This document shows, in pieces, positions 1 through 5,106 of a stretch of 5,912 nucleotides of DNA (the stretch's first letter is position 1; the number at the start of each line of letters is the position of its first letter). The DNA comes from Bradyrhizobiaceae bacterium (GTDB lineage: Bacteria; Pseudomonadota; Alphaproteobacteria; Rhizobiales; Hyphomicrobiaceae): contig CANJPN010000410.1 in assembly GCA_947475855.1 (NCBI GenBank), positions 1 through 5,912 of the forward strand, given 5' to 3'. The notes beneath the pieces are model-generated. The model saw only the letters and a list, made by a program, of their open reading frames with translations, did no database searches and was not told where the DNA came from. The position numbers were made by a program, and so were the translations under genes.

Positions 1-432
1 CCCTTCTGGTATGCAATACCAAGTATGTTCGTCATTCTCGCGGGAGTGGCGACGTGCAGTTTCGTCGATACTCCCGATCACGATCGGTTCGAGATCATGA
101 GCAGCGTGGCAACTCCGGGCAACACACGGGCTGCCGTCGTCACTCGACAAATGCATTCCGACAGCGGATCCACCGTGATCTGCCTGTTTCTCGTTGTCGG
201 ACCTCAGCCCGGACCGGGACCTGCGCGCCGGCTGACGGAGTCATGCGCGCTCGTTGCCACGGACGTCGAGATGCGGCTCGGGTTACGGTGGCTTGCCAAT
301 GGCCGGCTTGGCGTGAATTTGCCTCCCGGCGTCGAAGCGTCGGCATCTGAACCGCTCGGCGACCAGTGCTATTTCGATCGCAACGTGCGGCGGGTTTGCT
401 ATCGGCCACAGCTCGTCGAAATAGAAAAATAG
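1..432 (+). CDS. Hypothetical exported or membrane-anchored protein, 5'-partial
   Basis: The frame is open from base 1 to a TAG at 430-432. The first ATG inside the window is at 25, giving 135 residues, but no Shine-Dalgarno sequence precedes it and the hydrophobic stretch begins before it (FWYAIPSMFVILAGVATCSFV). The real start therefore probably lies upstream. The hydrophobic segment looks like a signal peptide or single membrane anchor. The VATC end resembles a lipobox, but Thr at -1 is atypical. The remainder carries three further cysteines (CALV, QCYF, VCYR) and a stretch like LGLRWLANGRLGVNLPPG, which recalls small exported proteins with beta-strand W...G.L.V patterns. Codon choice is GC-rich at third positions like the neighbours, which supports real coding. 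I do not recognise the family and assign no function. It converges with trhO, whose stop is 29 bases away. Confidence 0.6.
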   Translation, partial: PFWYAIPSMFVILAGVATCSFVDTPDHDRFEIMSSVATPGNTRAAVVTRQMHSDSGSTVICLFLVVGPQPGPGPARRLTESCALVATDVEMRLGLRWLANGRLGVNLPPGVEASASEPLGDQCYFDRNVRRVCYRPQLVEIEK

Positions 433-461
433 CGGGCTGACGCACGGAACGGTATCGGACT

Positions 462-1187
462 TCAGCTCTCGCCCGTACCAGCATCCGATTTATCGACGCT
501 GCGGCGTTCATCGAACACGTAGCACTTGCCGCGCCACAAGCTTTCGTCGGCCGGAACCTTCGCCAGATAATTCAGGATGCCGCCCCTGAGCTGATAAACC
601 TCGGCGAAACCGTGAGCGAGCATGTAGGAAGATGCCTTCTCACAGCGTATGCCACCCGTGCAGAACATCGCGATCTTCTTGCCCCTGACATCCCCGAGCT
701 CGGTCCTGACAAACTCTGGCCACTGGGTGAAATGTTCGATGCGCGGATCGACCGCGCCCTGAAAGGTTCCTTCGGCGACCTCGTAGGTATTGCGCGTATC
801 GATAACGACCACGTCGGGATCCGATATCAGCGCGTTCCAGTCGCACGGATCGACATGGGTTCCGACCTGCTTTGATGGATCGGCGTCGGGCGCACGGATG
901 CTGATGATCTCGGGCTTCAACTTCACCTTCAGCCGCTGAAACGGATGCTTGCCGACGGTTGCGTCTTTCGTGACGAGATCTGCAAAGCGCGGGTCGGCGC
1001 GTAGCATCTCGAGAAACGAGGCGATATGCGAATGCGTGCCCGAGATCGTGCCGTTGATACCTTCGTGGGCCACAAGGATCGTGCCCTTCAGTCCGCGCGA
1101 AGACATCGCGGCGAAGAGCGCGTCGCGCAGACTGCGCGGCTCATCGATCGCGACGAACTTGTAGAAGGCTGAAACAGTGATGGTCAC
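462..1187 (-). CDS. trhO: tRNA uridine(34) 5-hydroxylase TrhO (YceA/UPF0176, rhodanese-related)
   Basis: The protein has 241 residues. TrhO proteins install the 5-hydroxyl on uridine 34 of certain tRNAs in the cytoplasm, using prephenate-linked, O2-independent chemistry; the oxygen-dependent alternative enzyme is TrhP. The N-terminal acylphosphatase-like domain covers about residues 1-95, with KGTILVAHEGINGTISG at 34-50. A rhodanese domain follows at about 113-210, with VVVIDTRNTYEV and the active-site loop FCTGGIRCEK: C176 is the predicted catalytic cysteine and C182 the second conserved one. The C-terminal WRGKCYVFDER motif is present. The protein then stops, so it lacks the long cysteine-rich C-terminus of the roughly 350-residue E. 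coli protein; short forms are common outside gammaproteobacteria. The start is GTG at 1187-1185, overlapping the stop of the upstream metE-like gene (GTGA), with GAGG about 8-10 bases before it. That arrangement suggests translational coupling and shared transcription. Family assignment is secure. Confidence 0.93.
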   Translation of the reverse strand: MTITVSAFYKFVAIDEPRSLRDALFAAMSSRGLKGTILVAHEGINGTISGTHSHIASFLEMLRADPRFADLVTKDATVGKHPFQRLKVKLKPEIISIRAPDADPSKQVGTHVDPCDWNALISDPDVVVIDTRNTYEVAEGTFQGAVDPRIEHFTQWPEFVRTELGDVRGKKIAMFCTGGIRCEKASSYMLAHGFAEVYQLRGGILNYLAKVPADESLWRGKCYVFDERRSVDKSDAGTGES

Positions 1188-2347
1188 TTTCGCAGCCTCG
1201 ACGCGGCGAGGTCAGCGCCTTCGCGCAGAACCGCGAGCTTCTTCCAGCAAACGTCGGGATCGATCTTGCCGTAACCGGCGAATGTACCGAACCCGCAGTC
1301 GGTACTAGCCACCACGCGCTCAGGACCGACGATCGAGATGTAACGTTCCAGGCGCTGTGCGATCAGCTCGGGGTGCTCGATATAATTTGAGCAGGTGTCG
1401 ATCATGCCGGGCGCGAGGATCTTATCGGATGGCAGCTTCGCGTCGCGCCAGACGATCCATTCGTGCTCGTGGCGAGGATTTGCGGCTTCGAACAGGATCG
1501 TTGCAGGGCGCGCCTTCAGCACCACTGACATGATGCGCTCCAACGGTATGTCGTGGTCGTGCGGCCCCTCGTAGTTCCCCCAGCAGATATGCATCCGCAT
1601 GCGGTCCGCGGGGAATTCGGCGGTCGCCGCATTCAGAGCTTCGACGTTCGCCTCGATCACCGCGAGGAAGCTTTTCTCGTCGAGGTCCTGGTACCCTGTA
1701 TGGCGCGACATCGCGAGATCCGGGCAATCAAGCTGGAGATCGAAACCGGCGTCGATGATCGTTTCGTACTCGGGCCGCATAGCCGTAACGAGGTCGGCGA
1801 GGTAGGCTTCGTGCGTCGCATAGTACTTGTTGGGCTGGAATGCCGTGACGAGGCCGGGCGACGCCGCATTCATGAAAGCGCGCACGACCTTGCTCTCGCC
1901 CATACCCCGGCCCTGACGATCGAGCGCCGTGCGAAAACGGCGAACATCCGCTTTTGCAGGATCGAGCGTCTTGAGCCTCACGGGACCGATGCCAGCCGCG
2001 CGGACGAACTCCTGCTTGCCCATAATGCCCGCGAGCTTCTTCACGAGTGCTGGATGCGGTGCGAGATCGAGTGCGGGCTTGCGTTCGATATGGGCGCTGC
2101 CGAACCCTTCGAGGCGCTCGGTGATGTAGGTGGAGTAGCCGACCTTGCCGAGTTCGCCATCGCTGACGATGGAGACGCCAGCCGCGACCTGCCGCTTCAC
2201 GGCATCGTCGATTGCCGCTTGAACCTTGGCATCGAATTCCGCCGCGTCATAAGGCTTGCCGTGATCCTTCGCGAGCAACAACGGCGTCAGCTCGTCGCCG
2301 CGCGGGAGGCTTCCGACGTGGGTGACTTGGATTTGATGTACAGGCAT
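1184..2347 (-). CDS. Cobalamin-independent methionine synthase family protein (MetE C-terminal domain-like, single domain)
   Basis: The protein has 387 residues and starts MPVHQIQVTHVGSLPR. It matches only the catalytic C-terminal barrel of MetE. Conserved parts are HVGSLPR at 10-16, SDGE at 62-65, the LQLDCPD strand at 204-210, and a full zinc site: H253 and C255 in MHICWGNY, E287 in ILFEAANPRHEHE, and C351 in STDCGFG. Members transfer methyl or alkyl groups to a zinc-bound thiol. This subgroup is usually annotated as 5-methyltetrahydropteroyltriglutamate-homocysteine methyltransferase or methionine synthase II, but related proteins include core-MetE enzymes with other methyl donors and epoxyalkane:coenzyme M transferases, so the substrate is unproven. 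The start at 2347 is chosen because AGAGGGG lies just upstream at 2353-2359, because homology begins there, and because the longer open frame (to 2734) runs antisense through the antitoxin gene. It is first in a pair with trhO, sharing a 4-base stop/start overlap. No clear promoter was recognised. Confidence 0.88.
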   Translation of the reverse strand: MPVHQIQVTHVGSLPRGDELTPLLLAKDHGKPYDAAEFDAKVQAAIDDAVKRQVAAGVSIVSDGELGKVGYSTYITERLEGFGSAHIERKPALDLAPHPALVKKLAGIMGKQEFVRAAGIGPVRLKTLDPAKADVRRFRTALDRQGRGMGESKVVRAFMNAASPGLVTAFQPNKYYATHEAYLADLVTAMRPEYETIIDAGFDLQLDCPDLAMSRHTGYQDLDEKSFLAVIEANVEALNAATAEFPADRMRMHICWGNYEGPHDHDIPLERIMSVVLKARPATILFEAANPRHEHEWIVWRDAKLPSDKILAPGMIDTCSNYIEHPELIAQRLERYISIVGPERVVASTDCGFGTFAGYGKIDPDVCWKKLAVLREGADLAASRLRK

Positions 2348-2352
2348 GCGCG

Positions 2353-2359
2353 CCCCTCT
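2353..2359 (-). promoter_or_regulatory. Ribosome binding site deciding the metE-like start
   Basis: On the minus strand AGAGGGG stands 5 bases before the ATG at 2347-2345. It supports this start over the ATG at 2734, whose extra 129 codons are antisense to the antitoxin gene and show no methionine synthase homology. Confidence 0.6.
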
Positions 2360-2429
2360 GCCTTGTGGCTCCGCCCGAAGTACCCGATGCCGTGAACCAC
2401 GTCGAGATTTCTGCGCTACTGGGCACTCA

Positions 2430-2458
2430 TTGACGGTTGAACGACCTACACATATGAT
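2430..2458 (+). promoter_or_regulatory. Predicted sigma-70-type promoter of the vapBC operon
   Basis: A -35 hexamer TTGACG (2430-2435) and a -10 hexamer TATGAT (2453-2458) are separated by exactly 17 bases; each matches consensus at 5 of 6 positions. Transcription would begin near 2465, so the mRNA leader would be only about 13 bases and start at or beside the AGGAG ribosome binding site (2465-2469). The -10 box lies inside the inverted-repeat operator. This was read by eye and no transcript data are available. Confidence 0.65.
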
Positions 2459-2467
2459 GTGTGTAGG
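2445..2467. promoter_or_regulatory. Inverted-repeat operator, likely bound by the antitoxin or the VapBC complex
   Basis: CCTACAC (2445-2451) and GTGTAGG (2461-2467) form a perfect 7-base inverted repeat with a 9-base spacer. A second inverted repeat, ACACAT (2448-2453) and ATGTGT (2457-2462), is nested inside it with a 3-base spacer. The site covers the -10 box and the first bases of the Shine-Dalgarno sequence. Ribbon-helix-helix antitoxins typically bind such short repeats at their own promoter, so negative autoregulation is the natural inference. It lies in the 130-base gap shared with the divergent metE-like gene and could affect that gene too. Confidence 0.65.
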
Positions 2468-2469
2468 AG
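2465..2469 (+). promoter_or_regulatory. Ribosome binding site deciding the antitoxin start
   Basis: AGGAG sits 8 bases before the ATG at 2478. It favours this ATG over the in-frame ATG at 2484 and over more upstream in-frame ATGs, which would lie inside or before the promoter. Confidence 0.75.
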
Positions 2470-2477
2470 ATCCAGCC

Positions 2478-2759
2478 ATGACCATGGTCCGCAAGCAGGT
2501 TTTCATCACAATCGAGCAGAATCGTCTGCTCAAACAGCGTGCCAAGGCCGCCGGTCGCCCCGAGGCCGAACTAATCCGCGGGGCAATCGACAGGGAACTC
2601 GGAATCGAGACCGGGAAGGACGACTGGAAGGCGGAGATCCTGAAGTATGCGGGCGCGCTGGCGGACGACGAAGGGCTCGCTGAACGTGTGGCGGCAAATC
2701 GGCGCCGCTGGAACAAGCGCGTCGACGAGAACATTCAAAGACTGCAGGGCAAGAAATAG
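2478..2759 (+). CDS. vapB: Ribbon-helix-helix antitoxin of a VapBC-type toxin-antitoxin module
   Basis: The protein has 93 residues and starts MTMVRKQVFITI. Residues 3-12 form the expected beta strand of a CopG/Arc-type ribbon-helix-helix DNA-binding domain, and LLKQRAKAAGRPEAELIRGAIDREL (about 17-41) gives the two helices joined by the G-R-P turn. Residues about 44-93 are charged and tryptophan-containing (DDWKAEILKYAG, RRRWNKRVDE) and would be the toxin-wrapping tail. In this family the antitoxin blocks the PIN toxin in the complex and represses its own promoter. Length is normal for a VapB. The stop TAG overlaps the toxin start by one base (TAGTG), so the two are co-translated. Promoter and operator lie immediately upstream. 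The gene symbol is by class only; the exact VapB subfamily was not determined. Confidence 0.88.
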   Translation: MTMVRKQVFITIEQNRLLKQRAKAAGRPEAELIRGAIDRELGIETGKDDWKAEILKYAGALADDEGLAERVAANRRRWNKRVDENIQRLQGKK

Positions 2760-3124
2760 TGCTCCTCGACACCTGCGTCGTCATTGATTTCCTGCGCGGC
2801 GTCGGCCCGGCTACGAACTTCGTCGGTTCACTCGCCGAAAAGCCCTCTATCTCGGTTGTTACGGTGGCCGAGGTGTTCGCTGGCCTCAAGTCTCAGAGGG
2901 AGGAGCGGGAGGCTCGCGCTTTCTTCGACAACTGCGTGTTGCTTCCCTTACTTCCCCGCATCGCGGAAGCGGCCGGTGAGTACATGCGGCACTTACGGGG
3001 CAGTCATGGAGTCGACCTCGGAGACGCCCTCATCGCCGCAACTGCCGAGCACCACGATCTCGAACTGGCGACGCTGAATGTGAAGCACTTCCCGATGTTC
3101 AAGCGGTTGACGGCTGCGTATTGA
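2759..3124 (+). CDS. vapC: PIN-domain ribonuclease toxin VapC
   Basis: The protein has 121 residues and is a single PIN domain. PIN toxins are Mg2+-dependent RNases that cut specific RNAs, in several studied cases tRNA or rRNA, when freed from the antitoxin. The start LLDTCVVIDFLRG contains the first metal ligand D4. E38 lies in VTVAEVFAGL, and D86 and D89 lie in GVDLGDALIAATAEHHDLELATLN. The usual fourth acidic region reads TLNVKHF, with N107 and H110; this wording is common in VapC relatives, so the toxin looks intact. The start is GTG at 2759-2761, overlapping the antitoxin stop by one base. A weak AGGG lies about 10 bases upstream, so translation likely depends on the antitoxin cistron. 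GC content of a sampled line is about 65%, like the surrounding chromosome. It converges with the DUF4375 gene, the two stops being one base apart. Confidence 0.92.
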   Translation: MLLDTCVVIDFLRGVGPATNFVGSLAEKPSISVVTVAEVFAGLKSQREEREARAFFDNCVLLPLLPRIAEAAGEYMRHLRGSHGVDLGDALIAATAEHHDLELATLNVKHFPMFKRLTAAY

Positions 3125-3136
3125 GCTAGTGCTCAA
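3121..3136. terminator. Short hairpin across the convergent stops of vapC and the DUF4375 gene
   Basis: TTGAGC (3121-3126), loop TAGT, and GCTCAA (3131-3136) form a perfect 6-base stem. The vapC stop TGA (3122-3124) and the opposing TAG (3128-3126 on the minus strand) both lie in it. It could help end transcription in both directions, but no U-tract follows on either strand, so intrinsic termination is unproven. Confidence 0.35.
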
Positions 3137-3974
3137 GCATGTTCAGATCGAGCTCTGCAAGCACTAGGCCTTCGGGGAACGATAAAAGCCTGCAGCGCTT
3201 CTCGTCCTCCAGATAGACCACCTCGCGACCTGACTGTGCCTTGTGCGTCGTGACTTCTCGATCCGTACCGTCGATCATCATGCGCCGGATGAACCCCGAG
3301 GAGGGATCAAACCGATCGGAGATCAGTTCGCCCAGCATTTCACAGGCTTTGAGTTTCCGCTGATACCAAATTCGAGACCGCTCCATCGACAGTTGAATCT
3401 CCGCTTGGCGGGTTGCGCGATGCGGATTCGACGCGACTATCTGATCGATGCGGCTCTGGTAGTGGCGATGATCGACAACCTCCAACAAGCCGCTGCCCTT
3501 GAAGAAGTCGGAGGTGATTCTATAGATGTCTGTCTGCTTCTTCAGTCTGAAAAATTCATCATCGAACCCACCCGCCCATTCGTCGATCTTGTCGCCTGCG
3601 GTCTCAAAGCCCCCCCGCCGTTTCATACCTTGCATCACCTGCGGCGTGGCGGCTACGTAGGTAGCGAAGCGCTTGAACAGACTGGCGAACTCCGCGGCGC
3701 CTATCATCAGCAAAAAGCGATGCACGGAAACGTTCAGGTCTTCGTTCCAACCTGAGTTAGATACGTACTGCTCATGCCCCCCATTCGAGACCTGCCCGAG
3801 ATAGGTGTCGAGACTATCCAGCATGGCCAGCTCGGGTGGGAACTCGTCTTCCCGATAGCATCCCTTGCCGCTCGTACTTCTCAGGAAGACGAGGCATGCC
3901 TCGTAGACGGCGTAGCTCTCGGCGGCATCCAAATCTCTGCGACTAACGACAATCCGAGGGACAAGAACTGCCAT
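3126..3974 (-). CDS. DUF4375 / DMP19-like protein with a C-terminal extension
   Basis: The protein has 282 residues. The N-terminal part (about 20-165) carries the hallmark of the DUF4375 (DMP19-like) family: LDTYLGQVSNGGHEQYVSNSG at 55-75, then a helical stretch and an acidic DEWAGGFDDEFFRL at 131-144. The Neisseria DMP19 protein is an acidic DNA mimic that binds a transcription factor; most family members are uncharacterised, so this role is only a hypothesis here. Residues about 185-282 are an additional region that includes a basic helix and a probable beta-rich end (GREVVYLEDEKRCRLLSFPEGLVLAEL). I do not recognise this region. No signal peptide or membrane segment is visible. The ATG at 3974 has GAGAGG 8 bases before it. 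It lies 41 bases after glyQ on the same strand. Hand-counted GC in three lines is 52-57%, against 63-73% in two glyQ lines, hinting at transfer. Confidence 0.7.
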   Translation of the reverse strand: MAVLVPRIVVSRRDLDAAESYAVYEACLVFLRSTSGKGCYREDEFPPELAMLDSLDTYLGQVSNGGHEQYVSNSGWNEDLNVSVHRFLLMIGAAEFASLFKRFATYVAATPQVMQGMKRRGGFETAGDKIDEWAGGFDDEFFRLKKQTDIYRITSDFFKGSGLLEVVDHRHYQSRIDQIVASNPHRATRQAEIQLSMERSRIWYQRKLKACEMLGELISDRFDPSSGFIRRMMIDGTDREVTTHKAQSGREVVYLEDEKRCRLLSFPEGLVLAELDLNMLEH

Positions 3975-4015
3975 AGCGAATACCTCTCACGCGATCGCTA
4001 CAAACATGCGGAGCG

Positions 4016-4957
4016 CTACCCACGCCCACCTTCCGTCGCGAGCCACGCGGTGCAGCACGCCTTTGCGAGATCGCGGACGCGGAGGATATAGCTCTGGCGT
4101 TCGGTAACCGAAATAACGCCGCGGGCGTCGAGCAGATTGAACACGTGGCTCGCCTTGATGCATTGGTCGTAGGCCGGCAGCGCCATCAGATGTTTGTCTT
4201 CGCTCTGCCCCTTCTCGAGCAAGCTCTTGCACTCCGCTTCCGCGTCCTTGAAGTGACGCAGCAGCATTTCCGTGTCGGCATGCTCGAAGTTGTAGCGCGA
4301 ATACTCCTGCTCCGCCTGCAGGAACACATCGCCGTACGTGAGCTTGCGGCTGTCCGTGCGCCCATTGAAGTTCAGGTCGAACACGCGGTCGACGCCCTGC
4401 ACGTACATGGCCAGCCGTTCCAGGCCATAGGTGATCTCTCCCGCGACGGGGTTGCAATCGTAGCCGCCGACCTGCTGGAAATAGGTGAACTGCGTCACCT
4501 CCATGCCATTGCACCAGACCTCCCAGCCCAGGCCCCACGCGCCCAGCGTCGGGCTCTCCCAGTCGTCCTCGACGAAGCGTATGTCGTTGACCGAGGTGTC
4601 GATCCCAATCGCGTCGAGGCTCTGCAGGTAGAGATCCAGGATGTCCGGCGGTGACGGCTTCATGATCACCTGGAACTGGTAGTAATGCTGCATCCGGTTG
4701 GGGTTTTCCCCATATCGGCCGTCCTTGGGCCGCCGCGAAGGTTGTACGTAGGCGGCATTCCACGGCTTCGGCCCGAGCGCACGCAACGTCGTTGCCGGAT
4801 GGAACGTACCCGCGCCGACTTCCATGTCGTAGGGTTGAAGCACCACGCAACCTTGCGCACCCCAGAACTGCTGGAGCGTCAGGATCAAGTCCTGGAACGA
4901 CTCCTTGGGGCGCAGGCCCGAAATCGCGGTTCTGGCTGGCTTTGTGGTCGTGGTCAT
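4016..4957 (-). CDS. glyQ: Glycyl-tRNA synthetase alpha subunit
   Basis: The protein has 313 residues, close to the roughly 300 usual for the alpha chain of the bacterial alpha2beta2 glycyl-tRNA synthetase, which activates glycine and charges tRNA-Gly in the cytoplasm. The alpha chain holds the class II catalytic core. Conserved blocks are FQDLILTLQQFWGAQGCVVLQPYDMEVGAGTFHPAT (21-56), YVQPSRRPKDGRYGENPNRMQHYYQFQVIMKPSP (70-103), FVEDDWESPTLGAWGLGWEVW (128-148), GMEVTQFTYFQQVGGYDCNPVAGEITYGLERLAMYVQGVD (151-190), and DLNFNGRTDSRKLTYGDVF (194-212). The start at 4957 (MTTTTKPARTA) is chosen because the longer open frame to 5038 adds 27 unconserved residues and would begin upstream of the predicted promoter; its Shine-Dalgarno sequence is weak. 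The beta-subunit gene glyS, which normally follows, is absent from the window. The next gene on the strand is the DUF4375 gene. Confidence 0.97.
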   Translation of the reverse strand: MTTTTKPARTAISGLRPKESFQDLILTLQQFWGAQGCVVLQPYDMEVGAGTFHPATTLRALGPKPWNAAYVQPSRRPKDGRYGENPNRMQHYYQFQVIMKPSPPDILDLYLQSLDAIGIDTSVNDIRFVEDDWESPTLGAWGLGWEVWCNGMEVTQFTYFQQVGGYDCNPVAGEITYGLERLAMYVQGVDRVFDLNFNGRTDSRKLTYGDVFLQAEQEYSRYNFEHADTEMLLRHFKDAEAECKSLLEKGQSEDKHLMALPAYDQCIKASHVFNLLDARGVISVTERQSYILRVRDLAKACCTAWLATEGGRG

Positions 4958-4991
4958 ATCAGGCGCACTTTCGGTCCAATGGTCGCGCCGC

Positions 4992-5019
4992 ACTATAAGC
5001 ATTCGAACCTTGCTGTCAC
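4992..5019 (-). promoter_or_regulatory. Predicted glyQ promoter
   Basis: On the minus strand GTGACA (5019-5014, 5 of 6 matches to the -35 consensus) and TATAGT (4997-4992, 5 of 6 to the -10) are separated by 16 bases. Transcription would start near 4985, about 28 bases before the chosen ATG at 4957. No T-box-like or other long leader fits in this short distance. Read by eye. Confidence 0.45.
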
Positions 5020-5058
5020 GCGTAAGCCCTGTTTCCACGCCCCTCTGGTCCGTGTTCT

Positions 5059-5081
5059 TGCGGGGGACTATGCTCCCCGCA
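5059..5081 (+). other. Stem-loop in the leader of the NHL protein gene
   Basis: TGCGGGGG (5059-5066) pairs with TCCCCGCA (5074-5081), giving seven Watson-Crick pairs and one G-U pair around the loop ACTATGC. The hairpin ends 12 bases before the GGAGGA ribosome binding site. It is followed by ATTACAAAAA rather than a U-tract, so it is not a standard terminator on the + strand. It may be an mRNA-stabilising leader structure, an operator palindrome, or chance in GC-rich DNA. Confidence 0.35.
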
Positions 5082-5093
5082 TTACAAAAACGC

Positions 5094-5099
5094 GGAGGA
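5094..5099 (+). promoter_or_regulatory. Strong ribosome binding site of the NHL protein gene
   Basis: GGAGGA lies 7 bases before the ATG at 5107 and fixes the start, immediately ahead of a signal peptide. Confidence 0.75.
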
Positions 5100-5106
5100 T
5101 ACGTTC

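Noticed and set aside
433..480. Possible terminator between the first gene and trhO
   Set aside because: Only weak, mismatched pairing (GGTATCGG with CCCGTACC) overlapping the trhO end, and no U-tract.
1553..2395. 280-codon + strand open frame opposite the metE-like gene
   Set aside because: It mirrors the codon structure of the real gene on the other strand and shows no domain; long antisense frames are common in GC-rich coding DNA.
2348..2734. 129-codon N-terminal extension of the metE-like open frame
   Set aside because: It runs antisense through the vapB gene, is serine/arginine-rich without homology to methionine synthases, and a good ribosome binding site precedes the ATG at 2347.
3064..3090. 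Asn/His (TLNVKHF) in place of the fourth acidic residue of VapC as a sign of an inactive toxin
   Set aside because: TxNxxHF/DF wording is common in VapC relatives and the other acidic residues D4, E38 and D89 are intact.
3987..4850. 287-codon minus-strand frame overlapping glyQ
   Set aside because: It is a frame-shifted shadow of glyQ; the translation is arginine/glycine-rich with no family motifs.
4958..5038. 27-residue N-terminal extension of GlyQ
   Set aside because: It is not conserved in the family and would put the start upstream of the predicted glyQ promoter.
5058..5088. Promoter TTGCGG / TTACAA for the NHL gene
   Set aside because: The spacing is 18-19 bases and the -10 match is poor; the start would fall on the ribosome binding site.
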